Assembly: GCA_035446765.1 (NCBI GenBank)
Contig: DAOTFU010000012.1
Coordinates: 1-28,272, forward strand
Source: JALOAF01 sp035446765
Lineage (GTDB): Bacteria; Patescibacteriota; Gracilibacteria; Absconditabacterales; Absconditicoccaceae
DNA: 28,272 nt
Direction: 5' to 3'
Of this stretch, positions 1 through 11,525 are shown piece by piece. The position numbers and the translations under genes were made by a program. The notes below the pieces were generated by a model. That model was not told where the DNA came from. It was given only the letters and a program-made list of their open reading frames with translations, and did not search any database. The stretch's first letter is position 1. Each line of letters opens with the position of its first letter.

Positions 1-1616
1 ATGAAAATACTCAATATATAAATGACTATTATAAGCATGATATATCTTCATACAAAGATTTGATTGATGAAAGTGAAGATGGTTTTGTAAAGATTAATGA
101 TATATACATAAAACTAGCTGATGATAAACGAGAGGTAAAAAACTTTAAGTATAATGGAGCTGATTATGATAGCATAAAAGTATCTTGGATGAATAGTAAT
201 TATATGTGAGACGAACCGGATGCTTATCTAGTCAAAATGATACATAGAGTAGATCTATTTAATGATAAAGAATTGATAGTAGACAATGGAAATGAAGATA
301 TTTTTGATAAAAAATATGTACTAATGGTGCCTGTAGGCACCAATATAACTGGCACAAAAATTAGCTTAGAAGAATGAACCTATAGGACAGAAGATATGAT
401 TGGAAATCTAATATTTGATGTGCTGGAATATCAAGAAAATAGTGATACAATAAATCTAACCATAAATGATATACCAAGAAATTGGCAATATAGCGAGATA
501 TATACATTAAAGTTGTATGAAGACTCTTTGTATTTTATAGATAGTAGTTCTAGTAACCAAATCGTAGCAGGACCACAAATTATAGCTGACAATAAATGAC
601 CTGAGCCAATTATAAATCTTTATAGACCTGCTATCAATAGTGTAATAGATACGGGTGAATTGTTTGATGGTTTTGTAAGTACAAATTATAAAATACAGGC
701 AAAACGAGAAGATAATGTTGCACTTGATAGGTTGTGGATAGCGGATAATCAATGATATATAATAGATGAGATTGAAAATATAAATGAAAAGACATGATAT
801 ATAGAATTGAATGATTTGTTTTTTACTGGTGTGGAAAATTTAAATTATTATTTTGGAGCTACGGATATAAATGATAATACTGAAGTAACACAAGTGAATC
901 TAAAAATTGCAATACCGAAAATAGAAATAATAGATGTGGAAAAGAGTACAGAAACGATAGAAAACTACTCTACTCCAATGTCTATTATAGCGGAAATTGA
1001 AAATGACATGGATGAGTGATATGTACAATTTCAAAGACAAAGAAACAATATATGGTCTATGTTGACTTGAAACATATGATGAGTTGATATTGATAAATTT
1101 AAATTGGAACCTGAACAAACAATCATAACAGGACAATACTTTGATTTTGGGACTGACATATGATTTTATATGTCAGATGGTAACTTAGCCGCAAAACTTA
1201 ATCCTAACAATGGTAATATATATATATTGAATGGGTTTGAAGATCTAGTTGAAATAAGGTTAGACTATTTTAGTAGGATGCCTATAGTGAGAATAAATGA
1301 GATATGATGAAATAACTTGTTTAGTATAGCACTGGAAAGCCAAGAATTGGTAGAACTAAATGTAGAATGAATGGATATAGAAGATCTAAATGGAGACAGT
1401 TTTGGTGAATTTAATGGTGGTAAAGCTATATTAGATGGTGATAATGTATGGATATATGTATCTCCAAAATGAAAAATATACACAGAGGGAGATGTTTATG
1501 GAAAATATAGATTTGATACGAATGACGATACGGTAATCTACTGATTCCAAAAAACTGCCAATGGAGAAGAGCTTGGTTATGTCAAAATAAAAATTAAAAA
1601 AATATTAAATTATTAA
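1..1616 (+). CDS. Partial large surface/exported protein, C-terminal part
   Basis: The frame is open from the left edge, with its first full codon at position 3, and runs to TAA at 1614-1616, giving about 537 residues once TGA is read as glycine. The true start lies outside the window. I recognise no named domain. The sequence is rich in beta-prone stretches alternating with Asn/Asp-rich turns, and a segment around VALDRLWIADNQGYIIDE looks like an Ig- or fibronectin-like strand pattern. There is no cysteine-rich or catalytic motif. It ends 26 bp before an exported protein gene, with a T4SS-pilin-like gene beyond, all on one strand, so the three may be co-transcribed. A cell-surface or secreted structural role is inferred from composition and context only. 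Two CGA codons here probably encode tryptophan. Confidence 0.75.
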
Positions 1617-1642
1617 TCATTTAAATTGTATATATTGGAAAA

Positions 1643-2533
1643 ATGAAAAAAATATATTGTATGATAATAGCTTCAATAATGTGCTTACAATTTTCTTTTG
1701 TATATGCTGATATGTGATGAGATTGTGAAAGTGTTTTGAGTAGTAGTTCTGTGTCAGATGATTGGAAATATGAAAATATATTGCCCAAAGAAGCAGCACA
1801 AAGATCTATCTGAAATATAAAAAAGTTTTGTTGTAGTGTAGATAAAAATAAAAATGATCTTTGTAGTAACGTAGACCAAGAATGAAATTATCCTAGCTCT
1901 ACATATATATTTGATCATATCGTAGATATAATGATGAGAAGATTGGACGCTAAAATACAAAATGAAAATGGAGCAGATCTAACATATTGAATAGAGCCTG
2001 ATGAAAAATGAAAAGAATGGAGAGAATTTATTACAAAAGAATGAAACAGTAAAGATGGATCTGTACCACTGAAAATACAAAATGAATGGGAAAAACATTG
2101 GACAGTAAACAAAAGTTTTGAAATACGAAGTCAACAAAAAGATGGTATACCACCTCGAACAGAAGATACTTTTGTAGATTATAACAAACGAAGCTTATGA
2201 GAAAAGTATGAATGACTTTGCGAAGCTGCATTGTTTTTGACTGCAAACAATAAATTGGCAAACATATCAGAGGATAGTTATGATATGATGTATCAAGCAT
2301 ATCTAGATTGTGAAAACATGACAAAAAACAGAATATACAAAGAATATGAATATACTAAAGCAATCATAATGAATAAAGGTAACAAATTACTTTATAACAA
2401 TGTAAAATCCTATCTAGACAATTATTTTATACAAAATAAGTTGATATCTTTACAACAATTAGTATTTAATATAAAGAATATCTTTGTAGAAGTAAACAAA
2501 GCTGTAAGTAAATTACAACCAAAATGTAAATAA
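1643..2533 (+). CDS. Exported cysteine-containing hypothetical protein
   Basis: 296 residues. The start MKKIYCMIIASIMCLQFS followed by FVYADMG is a clear signal peptide, with likely cleavage after YA near residue 23. The mature part contains scattered cysteines (GDCES, KKFCCSVD, NDLCSN, EGLCEA, LDCENM and a C-terminal PKCK), which could form disulfides outside the membrane. The C-terminal third is predicted helical and ends in a Lys-rich tail. The ATG at 1643 follows the A-rich leader TATTGGAAAA and is the only start that retains the signal peptide. I do not recognise the family. It lies between a surface-type protein and a T4SS-pilin-like gene with a gap of about 20 bp to the latter, so a role in the same exported apparatus is plausible but unproven. 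Confidence 0.8.
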
Positions 2534-2552
2534 TAGTTTTATCTATAAAAAT

Positions 2553-3044
2553 ATGTGAATGAAAAAATTGATATTTAGTTTAATGCTTATGTTATTGTTG
2601 ATGATAAATAGTATATCAATCGCAGAAGATGTGGATTTTGAGATTATACCAGAAAATACAAATCAAAGCATAGGAAATATAGTAGAAAATGTATCAGAGT
2701 GATGAGAAGTATGGGATCGTTACAAAGATACAGCATATGGTAAAGAAACCACAAATGCAGCATGAGTCAGAACTCGTGTAGGATCAGACCTAAGTCTGGG
2801 CGATCAATTTGCTTCATGAATAATGACTTGGGATACTATATTGGACTACGCTGTATATCTAGTAAAATTTTTGGGGCAAATAGCTTTGCTGATATGAGGT
2901 TTGATGATAATATATTATGGATACAAAAAAGCTACCGAACACTTCAAATTTAATGGTACATTGGGTAAAGTAGTATTTTGAATATTGGTAATAAGCTTTG
3001 CATATGTGATAGTAAAAATGATTTGGAGCATGTTTGTGTCTTAA
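2553..3044 (+). CDS. VirB2/TrbC-like type IV secretion pilin-type small membrane protein
   Basis: About 163 residues from ATG 2553; an in-frame ATG at 2559 is an equally possible start. There is an N-terminal signal sequence (LIFSLMLMLLLMINSISIA) ending near a SIA-E site. A hydrophilic segment of about 70 residues follows, then two hydrophobic helices: one around TILDYAVYLVKFLGQIALLI running into a GG-MIIYYGYKKA loop, and one around GKVVFGILVISFAYVIVKM. Signal peptide plus two transmembrane helices joined by a short charged loop is the plan of VirB2/TrbC pilins and of the T4SS pilin family common in Patescibacteria. Several glycines, including those in the helices, are TGA codons. It is the last gene before a strong bidirectional terminator. 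No VirB4/B6-type partner is visible, so the assignment rests on architecture. Confidence 0.6.
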
Positions 3045-3070
3045 TCACAAAACAATAAATAAAATAATAA

Positions 3071-3113
3071 AAAACAATAGGACGGATAAATCGTCCTATT
3101 GTTTTTGTTTTTG
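3071..3113. terminator. Bidirectional rho-independent terminator
   Basis: An inverted repeat (AACAATAGGACG / CGTCCTATTGTT) has an A-rich left flank and a T-rich right flank, between the convergent pilin-like gene (+) and the SLH protein gene (-). The stem is about 12 bp with a 7-nt loop, so it can work in both directions. Confidence 0.85.
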
Positions 3114-3130
3114 TAAAATAATGGTTTTTT

Positions 3131-6100
3131 TTATTGCTGCGATATCCTATATATAAACAAAGCTAGCTCACCTCTAGTAATATTGGAATCAAAGTTTCGT
3201 ATATTAGGATCGTTTGTTATTCAGAGCTCTTTAGCACGAAGATAATATTCTTTGTATCGAGGATAATTATATTCATTTAATGATTCTCACAAATGGATCC
3301 TAAGTAAAACCGCTATAGCTCATCATTTTGTAAGATTCCAATGGGGTTTAAACACACTTCAATATCAATTAAAAATTCACATTTGATAAGATTTTGTAAT
3401 ATAATCTCTAAGTGTCGGATCTCAATCATTTATATCTGTGAAAACAAAGGTTTTACTTAGATCAGGTGACATTTGTTTGAAATCCTCAGCATATACTGAC
3501 AAAAACTTTGCTGCCTGCTCTCTTGTGATAAAAGTATCTGGCATAAAAGAAGATTTGTCGGAATATATTGTCAATCAGTTTTGGTATAGGAAGCTAATAG
3601 CATTTGATAATTCGTCAGATCAATTTGGTATAGAATATTCAGAATAATTGTTGAGGTGTGACATAAAAGTAGATATGTTTTGTATAGCTTCATCTTGGGC
3701 AGCCTCATTTCAATTGTTTTTATAGTCTGCAAAATTAGACAAAAAAGAATTAAAATAGTAAACAAGTGGATCTATTTCATCGTCAGGTATGATTCTTTGG
3801 ATTATTTTGTCAGATATGTAATCTGAAATTATTGGCATAGAATTTTCGATGGTAGAGTCATCAAAACTTGGGATATTGATCAAACTTAATATGTAAGATT
3901 TGTCTATATTGGGTTCAAACAATTCAATTACTTCTTCTTCTAATTCTTCAAGCTCATCTTCTTCCTCCTCTTCCTCTTCATCTTCTATTTCCGCTAAGCA
4001 AGTATCATCGTATCTACTATCAGAATAATCTACTCATTCTTCATTGGCACCAGGTAAATCTGATGGTAATTCACAATCATCTTGCCTAGATCATCATCCT
4101 CATCATCCACCACCTCATGAAGGTATACTTACTGTAAATGAAGGAACATTATGTACTACTTGATTTCACGCTAAGTCACTTATTATAAGTTTACAATTGT
4201 TGTATGTAGCTTCTCATCTAGATGAATAATGAAAAGAATTGGTTCAAATAGATACACTTGATATGTTTCAATTGGCACAAAGTCAGCTATATGATATGTA
4301 TCAAGTTTCATTTGATTGAAAAGAATAAGCTGGACTTGATGTATTGGTATTTGTAACTGTTGATCATGTAATGACAGGATCTACTGTATCTCGAGTAAAA
4401 TTGATTGTATCACTACCTGTATTTCATGCATTGTCTGAAACTGTAAGTTGAAGCACATAATCACCATCAGCACTAGCAGTAATATCTGTATTTCAAGTAT
4501 CTGAAGGATTGAATGATGCTGTTCATGGACCTGAAATTTGACTTCGCAATATAGTATCTATATCTGACATAACTCATCAAGACAATACATCATATATATC
4601 TGTATCTTGTGTACTAACTCAATTTACAATCTGATCTAGACCAGCATTTACAAAAGGATTGGTCTTATCTATATTATAAGTTTGTTGTCATGTAATAACA
4701 TTTCCTGCTCTATCCGCTACACAAGCATAAGATGTATAAGTACCATCAGATGAATAAGTTGGAACTGTTAATGTTCATCCATTACAAGAACTTGTGAATG
4801 CAGTATCTTTGTATACTGCCACACTACCAGTCAATCGCAATGCAAAATTATCAGATACTGAAGTGTTTCATACTATGGTAGAATTGGTCCAAGTACTATT
4901 GTTTGAAAATGATAAAATTGGATCTGTATTGTCTATAGTAAACTCTAAACTATCTCAATCATTGAACCATCAAGCTTGATCAGTAACTGTAATTTTCATG
5001 GTCATATTTTGACTATTTAGGTCTGATGGAACTATTCGCTTATTTTGTGGTGTAACACTTAAATTTCTGTTGAATATTCAAGCTCTGTAAAGACTATATT
5101 GCTTTGATGCTATATTACTTTCTACTCATCAGTTGTATGAAATATCATATTCATCTCCTCATTTTAAATATTCCAGTCAGTTTGGTGTAGTAATAGTAAT
5201 CTCTGTAGGCTTGATACTATCAATATTGAAAGAATTACCAACAAATGTGGTTGAGTTACCTGCAAGGTCAGTAGCCATAATTCTAATTAATGCAGTATCT
5301 GTATTATATCAAGCTGGTATAGTCCACAAATATGAGCCATCATTTTCTGTTCATGTAGAAATATTGTATGTATCAGAAAAATCTCATAGACTAGAATATT
5401 GTATTTGTAGTGGTTTAGATCAATAATTGGTTTCTGTTCAAGCGCTTCGTGTAATTTCAAAGTTTATGCTTGGATCTACTCAATTTGATCATTTTAACCA
5501 TTGCTCGTTGCTAGGTGTGATAATAGATATGCCAGCTGGTGCTGTTTTATCAAAAACTATAGTAGAAGCTTCTGATTCAGAATTTGTATTTGTGGCTAGA
5601 TCTTCCATAGAAATATTGATAGAGATAACTCAATCAGGATCGCCAGATGTCATGTTACGACTATAAATATAGGTATTGTCGATTTCACCCATAAAACTCA
5701 TAACTCATCATCAATCTATCTCAACTGCAGGATTGGACATTAAATCTTCTGTGACAGAAAATGTAATCATGATAGTGTCTCATGCTTTTGAATATCAAGT
5801 ATTTGAGTTATTGGTAGTAATCACTGAGGTCCCAGTAAGTTGCGGTGGTATCTTGTCAATCCAATCTACAGTAGCCAACACTTCTCATGTATTTCAGGCC
5901 AAATCATGAAATTGGAATAAATGAGTATCATTTCATGTAAAGGTGTGACCAGATCATCCAACGCTATCTATAATAATAATTTCATTTGCTCATGTAAGAG
6001 TAGCAATTACATCTGTATTTGTAAGAGTAGCTGGCGAATAAGAAACGCTTGCTGTAGGAGATATTGTATCTACCACAAAACTAATTGTATGGCTATTTCA

Positions 6101-7705
6101 AGCTAAATCATCTATATAAAATACATAATCATCATCAGTTGAGATACTATCTCAACTTGCGTATGGAGCTCAATTTAATGTGGCTGTACTTAAATTGTCA
6201 TCGCTATATGTGATGGCAACAGACCCACTATAATAAGATCAATCAACTACTCAATTGTAAGATGGATATGTTTTGTCGATTGTAAAAGAGGCTGTATCAC
6301 TATTTGTGGCGAGATCTATAACTACTAATGTGTGTAAGCCTTCAGAAGTCTCTATATATCAATCAGATATACCACTTCAGTTTAGAGTAGCTCATGATAT
6401 GTTTGTATCTGAATATGCGATAGTTACATCTGTGTTGTAATAAGATCAGTCCACAAATCATCAGTATGTAGGATCCGTTTTGTCCACAACAAAATTTACA
6501 GTAACAGAGTTTCAAGCAATATCTGTAATTATTAAAGTATATGGGTTGTCTACAGACACAGGATCTCAGCTATTGAATGGTACCCCATTTAGTGTGGCAG
6601 ATACTGAATTTGCATCACTGTATGTGGGATTTACTGTAGTATTGTAATAAGTTCAATCTGATATGTCTCAATATGTAGGATATGTTTTGTCTATATAAAA
6701 TGTAATTGTAGTAGAGTTTCAAGCTAAATCTTCTACTATCAGAGTGTGTGAACCAGTAGAGCTAATAGTAGATCAACTAGGAAAACCAGTTCAATCCATA
6801 GTAGCTCATGATATGTTTGTATCTGAATATGTGATGACTTTGTCACTATTGTAATACGATCAATCACTGACTCCCAAAACATCTGGATCAGTCTTGTCTA
6901 TTGTAAATGTGGCTCCAGTAAAATTTCCTGCTAAATCTGATACAACAAAAACATATGTTCACTCACTTGAGACTGTATCTCAGCTATTATAAGAGTTTCA
7001 ATTTAGTGTAGCTCATGATATGTTTGTGTCTGAATATGTAATAGCTATATTGCCTGAATAATAAGATCCACTAGTTACTCCACTGTATGTAGGATCACTT
7101 ATGTCTATATTAAGATCATTTGAAGTAGAAAGTGTAGATATGTTTCATAAAGCATCTTCTCCATAAAAACAAATGTATTGTCAGTTGTTTGATGCTGTGT
7201 TTTCTACTAAGCTAACAGTATAAGTATTGGAATAATCTCAGGCTAAAGTGGAACAAGATCAATCTGCATCATAATCTCGTTTCATAACTGATGCGTCTCA
7301 TCGATCCAAAGCTATGGTATCACTCTGCACAGGTCAAACTTCTGCATCATTTGTAAAGGAAATATTGGGTCATGTAGTATCAACTTCAAATTGATTTATG
7401 CTTAACGTAGCTCAATCTATGATAATAGCACAATTGTATATACCATCTGATAAAATATTGTAATTGACTGTATATGTTCAAGTGGCATCTATACTTGCAA
7501 TATCTCAAACACATCACCCACTATAAGTAATAGATCCTGTTTCAAAATCTGAACTAAACTGAAAACTTGGTGTGTCGTCTGCTGTTGGTGTAACTATTGG
7601 GGTTGTCAAGGTTAATAAAGCAAAAGAAAATCAAAACAATCACAAAGACAAAAATAAAACAAAAAGGAGTTTAATTTTGTTTGTGTGGAAAAAATTTTTT
7701 TTCAT
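3131..7705 (-). CDS. Giant exported Ig-like repeat protein with C-terminal SLH anchor
   Basis: 1,524 residues. The ATG at 7705 begins MKKNFFHTNKIK followed by a hydrophobic stretch to about residue 28, a signal peptide. Residues about 200-560 hold at least five Ig-like repeats of roughly 68-76 residues, marked by DKTxPTY, YSDTNISGATLNG and DLAGNS. More Ig/PKD-like modules follow (ITxSAGTETN near 753, a SYLWTIP copy before a related IVPSD copy near 890, SQISGPG near 1055). A poly-Gly linker lies near 1200, then a short Cys-containing segment and an acidic run (EDEEEEEEEDELEE) near 1245. The last 140 residues carry SLH motifs with ITREQAAKFL and ITRGELALFIYRIS. It is predicted to sit outside the cell, held by SLH binding to a pyruvylated wall polymer. 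CGA codons at expected Trp positions occur several times. It converges on the pilin-type operon. Confidence 0.9.
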
Positions 7706-7842
7706 TGTAAACATACTACATATAAAAAACAACAATCACATATACCGATACATAAAAAAACAAAAATATCAAGTATTTAAGATACCAGAAAACTATTAAA
7801 ATAAAAAAAATAATTGACTTTTTAATTGATTGTCTGTTGCAA

Positions 7843-8613
7843 CTACTCCCCTTCTAGTTCTTTGATTTGATCTCTGATAATTGCTGCGTCTTCAAATCTT
7901 CGTTCTTTGATAGCAATATCCATTTGTTTTTTAAGATCTTTGGAAATAAGGTCTTTTTCTTTTTTGGTCATTTTTTTGAGTCTTTTTACTTTTCACTTTG
8001 TGATGGCTGAAAATTGTTGATCCAAATTTTGATCAGTCCTGACTGAGTCTAGTTGTTTGATATTTGATGTGGCTTTTGTCGGTTTGATATTGTTTTTTTC
8101 ATTGAATTTTTGCTGGATTTCTCTGCGACGATAAGTCTCTCGCATAGACTTGACCATAGATTCTGTAAAGTTGTCAGCATAAAGTATTACTTCAGAATTT
8201 GGATTTCTAGATGCACGTCAGATGATCTGGATAAGTGAGGTAGTAGAACGGAGAAATCATTCCTTGTCTGCATCAAGTATTGCAAGTAAAGACACTTCTG
8301 GAAGATCAATTCATTCTCTAAGTAAATTTACTCATACGATAATGTCTATCTCTCAGGTTTTGAGTTTGGTGATAATTTCCCAACGATCCATAGTGGCTAT
8401 CTCACTATGAAGATAGTAGGCTTTGTATCATTTGGATACTAGATAATTTGTAATCTCTTCACTAGATTTTTTGGTCAAGGTCAAAAGTAATACCCTACCC
8501 TCTTTGGCTATATGTTCGTCTAATTTTCACAATAAATGATCGATAAAAGGCAAAGTCTTTTTGTCTTTTTTTTGCATAAAATCTTTGATATTTGGATACT
8601 TGGATTTCGACAT
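7843..8613 (-). pseudogene. uvrB: UvrB C-terminal half (5'-truncated excinuclease subunit)
   Basis: The 256-codon frame runs from ATG 8613 to TAG 7843 without internal TAA or TAG. It matches only the C-terminal part of UvrB, which normally has about 650-700 residues. It includes LLLTLTKKSSEEITNYL (helicase motif IV region), YYLHSEIATMDR, the motif V region LLREGIDLPEVSLLAILDAD, motif VI IIGRASRN, the RRREIQQKFNE segment and a C-terminal UVR motif (FEDAAIIRDQIKELEGE) that contacts UvrA or UvrC. Walker A, the beta-hairpin and the damage-binding domain are absent. The region just upstream is a divergent intergenic space, not frameshifted coding. It could be a remnant of a rearranged uvrB or a second, shortened copy. 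A plausible promoter remains upstream. It cannot be a working UvrB alone. Confidence 0.8.
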
Positions 8614-8643
8614 TCAATATTTATTTTATTAAATATGTGTTGA

Positions 8644-8671
8644 ATAATATACAAAAAAAAACTAGTATCAA
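8644..8671 (-). promoter_or_regulatory. Candidate promoter of the truncated uvrB
   Basis: On the minus strand TTGATA, a 16-bp spacer and TATTAT lie about 30 bp upstream of the ATG, in the divergent gap between uvrB and the kinase gene. The match to sigma-70-type consensus is reasonable, but the region is very AT-rich. Confidence 0.4.
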
Positions 8672-8703
8672 GTATTCTTTATATTTATAAAATTAGTTAA
8701 TTT

Positions 8704-9264
8704 ATGAAATTAGTTATAATATTTTGACCATTAGCTGTGGGGAAAATGACTGTATGACAAGAATTGGAAAAAGAGACTGGACTAAAACTTTTTCACAATC
8801 ATATGACCATAGAATTAGTCGCCCCTTTTTTTGATTATTGAACAGAAACAGGGAAAAAACTTGTCACTCACTTTCGCCAAAAAATATTTGAAGAAGTCTC
8901 TAAGAGCGATTTGAAATGAATGATATTTACATATGTATGGGCCTTTAATAAAAAATCAGATTGGGAATACATTGATAATTTATATAAAATGTTTGAAACT
9001 CAATGAGCAGAGGTTTGTTTTGTAGAATTGGAGGCAGATATGAATGAAAGATTAGAACGCAATAAAAGTCCAAATAGATTAAAACACAAACCTACAAAAA
9101 GAAAAATCAAGGAATCAGATAAACACTTCAGAGAAGTTCATATTGAACATAAACTTAATTCTAATATTTGAGAAATTCCATATAAAAATTATATAAGAAT
9201 AGATAATACAAACCTTGATCCAAATAAAGTTGCAAAAATGATTGTCGAAAAATTTAATTTGTAG
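8704..9264 (+). CDS. P-loop kinase of the AAA_33/shikimate-kinase-like type
   Basis: 186 residues. The start is MKLVIIFGPLAVGKMTVGQE, a beta strand followed by a Walker A loop (GPLAVGKMT, residues 8-16), in which the final two glycines of the segment are GGG and TGA. LFHNHMTIELV follows, as in small P-loop nucleotide or shikimate-type kinases that phosphorylate a small molecule or RNA/nucleoside substrate. The middle carries a beta strand GMIFTYVWAF and a lid-like RLERNKSPNRLKHKPTKRKI segment. The substrate cannot be read from the sequence. The ATG at 8704 is the first in the frame, and the gene ends 7 bp before the next start, suggesting co-transcription. It diverges from the uvrB fragment, so the break in uvrB lies close to this gene's 5' end. 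Confidence 0.8.
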
Positions 9265-9271
9265 ATACCAA

Positions 9272-10795
9272 ATGAATCTAAAAAAACGAGAAGATAAAAT
9301 GTGAGAAAAAATAAAAAATATCGAACGAAGAGATTTTTTGAAAAATTTGGCATCTTGGAAATCTTTTATATTTTACAAAAGAGATGATAATGTAACATTA
9401 TATCCTGATGTTAATAGGATCTGACCATTACACTCAAATGAAGATTATGAAAAAATTAGAGATAGCTTTGATAAATATGGAAGAGGGTATAATTTTAATA
9501 AAAGTTTTTTTGATAATTACAAAGACTTATTTACTCAAATACCTTGTGTCAGGCTAAAAAAATTATTGCCTTATGAAAATTCTGAATATATAGATTCAGG
9601 ATGATATGGTATAAAAAATTGTTACTTAAGCATATGACCTTTTAGTGATTGTGAAAATGTACTATATAGTTTTGAAGTAAAAGAAAAATGTAGCAATGTA
9701 TATAGTTCTGTAATGGTGCGAAATTGATGTTCAAACGTTTTCAATTCGGTATGAATCATTAACTCTTATAATACTTTTTATTCTAAATTCATATTTGATT
9801 CTTCAAATTTGTGGTTTTGCACTAATATGATTGGTTGTAGTGAATGTATTGATTGTGATAATTTACAAAATCAATCTTATTGCATAGATAATATACAATA
9901 TTCACAAGAAGAATACAGAAAGAAAAAAAAAGAAATACTTAAAGATAAAAATAATTTTTATACAAAATTTTTGAATTTAGCTTCTAAATGAAATAATATT
10001 GAATCTAATAATGTTAGATGATCATTTAATGTAAAATGTGAGAATATAGAAAATTGATATTTGAATTTCAATATTCATTGATGACGCAACCTAATATTAG
10101 CAGGATCTACTAATTGAAATAAATATATGTATAATACTTTTGTTTGTGGTTCCCCTCACATGGATCATGCATATCATTGTCTAGATTCTTGATGAGGTGA
10201 TTATATGTATAATTCTGAACGATCAGCTATGTCTTCTCATGTTTATTATTGTTATTATATAGAGAATTGTTCTTATTGTTTGGGGTGTATTTGAATTAAA
10301 AACAAACAATTCTACATACTAAATAAACAATACTCCAAAGAAGAACGATTTGAAAAAGCGAATGAAATCTTTGAACAAATGGAAAAGGATTGAATACTTG
10401 GAGATTTCTTTCCATGATCGATGAACCCATTTTATTTCAATGATACTGCAGCTTACTTGATTGATGATTCATTCACTAAAGAAGAAGTTGAGAAGGAATG
10501 ATATCTTCGACGTGACGAAGAAATTAAGGTCGATATACCAGAGTGAGCTGAGATGGTTTCTACGACAAAATGATGAAATGATAAAATGATAAAATCATTG
10601 GATGATTTTGAATGATTTGATGAAAATTGAGAATGGAAAATAGATCCAGAAATCATGAAAAAAGTGATTAGAGATGAGAAAGGAAATTGTTATAAGATAG
10701 TAAAGATGGAGTATGACTTCCTTGTGAAACATTGATTGCCGTTGCCAAGATTACATCGATTAGACAGAATAAAATTAGGTTTTAAGTTTAAATAG
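9272..10795 (+). CDS. CPR-type protein of unknown function with C-terminal LPLPR motif
   Basis: 507 residues. I recognise the layout from proteins common in Patescibacteria but know no function for it; some are loosely annotated CaiB/BaiF, without visible support. The middle is a repetitive Cys/Asn/Ser-rich stretch (NCYLSIGPFSDCENVLYS, CIDCDNLQNQSYC, CYYIENCSYCLGC). It includes two related segments: DNIQYSQEEYRKKKKEIL near residues 207-224, and NKQYSKEE followed by a CGA codon and FEKANEIF near 350-365. Next comes DFFPGSMNPFYFNDTAAYL. The C-terminal domain ends GNCYKIVKMEYDFLVKHGLP, then LPR. Relatives often have a zinc-binding Cys pair before this motif; here only one Cys is evident. No signal peptide is present, so it is probably cytoplasmic. 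A short copy of its 3' end lies downstream at 10883-10918. Confidence 0.8.
10761..10795 (+). repeat. Duplicated 3' end of the CPR-type gene, copy 1
   Basis: The last 11 codons and the stop of the 9272-10795 gene. The first 25 bp (10761-10785) are identical to 10883-10907. Beyond that the copies differ only at synonymous sites (AAG/AAA, TTT/TTC, TAG/TAA). Confidence 0.85.
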
Positions 10796-10801
10796 TCTAG
10801 G

Positions 10802-10820
10802 CCCCGCAATAAATGCGGGG
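10802..10820. repeat. GC-rich hairpin after the CPR-type gene
   Basis: CCCCGCA / TGCGGGG, a 7-bp GC-rich stem with loop ATAAA, stands out in an AT-rich region. No T-run follows, so it may be a REP-like palindrome rather than a classic intrinsic terminator. Confidence 0.65.
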
Positions 10821-10882
10821 TACTCAATCTTCTATCAAAAATCACTACATTTCATTTGTGTTTTTTGTAGAATATTGGTAGC

Positions 10883-10918
10883 TAGACAGAATAAAATTAG
10901 GTTTTAAATTCAAATAAG
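10883..10918 (+). pseudogene. Remnant of a second copy of the CPR-type gene (3' tail only)
   Basis: The sequence encodes LDRIKLGFKFK plus TAA, the same peptide as the end of the 507-residue gene 122 bp upstream, with synonymous differences only. Nothing else of the gene is present between 10821 and 10882, so this looks like the leftover of a deleted tandem paralogue or a recombination scar. Confidence 0.7.
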
Positions 10919-10945
10919 ATATTTAGTTTTTTAAAATATTGAAAA

Positions 10946-11506
10946 ATGAAAAAAGTTATTTTGTGAATTTTTATTTTATTTTCTGTTTTTTTGTTGGCAT
11001 GATGTCAAAATAAAAAAAATAGTGATGTACCAAAAGATGCGGTAGTTGGTGAAAACGGTTTGGTAAAATGAGAAATGATGATAGATGGAGAAGTATATGC
11101 TGGAGAAGAATTACAACAAAAAATCCTGGAAGAACAGTTTGAGTGAGTAGATGAAGATTATGAGCTGGTAAGAGAATTGGAAGATGGTGAAGATGACAAA
11201 AAAAGTGGCGGTAAGGCAAAAGGTAGTTGTGATGCAATAGCAGATTCATCTACTTGTATAGAGTACTATGGATCATTTTGGACAGAGCAACAAATGAAAC
11301 TACAATGTCAGTGAGCTGGTACTTTTTCCAAAAAATGATGTCCAAGTGACATGGCATGATGATGTAATACAGCTATGTGAACACAAGCTGATATGGTAGC
11401 TTGGATGTATCTTCGCTGAGGAGGTGAAATCGATGCAGAGTGATTGAAATACGCAAAAATGGCATGTGATGCTACAATGGCTTCAAAATGGATAGAAACT
11501 AAATAA
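10946..11506 (+). CDS. Small lipoprotein, function unknown
   Basis: 186 residues. The N-terminus MKKVILGIFILFSVFLLAGC is a type II (lipoprotein) signal with the lipobox LLAGC, so Cys20 should be lipidated and the protein anchored outside the membrane. The lipobox glycine is a TGA codon, which confirms the reassignment at a constrained site. A charged linker (GEDDKKSGGKAKGS) leads to a C-terminal region of about 80 residues with six cysteines (GSCDAIADSSTCIEYYGSFW, KLQCQ, KKGCPSDMAGGCNTAMG, KMACDATM), probably disulfide-linked. I do not recognise the fold. It lies 19 bp before a membrane protein gene and probably shares its transcript. Confidence 0.85.
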
Positions 11507-11525
11507 TTTAAATAAATAAAATAAG

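Noticed and set aside
4100..7600. Plus-strand genes across the Ig-repeat region
   Set aside because: Plus frames here are mirror images of the repetitive minus-strand gene, with no start context or recognisable domains.
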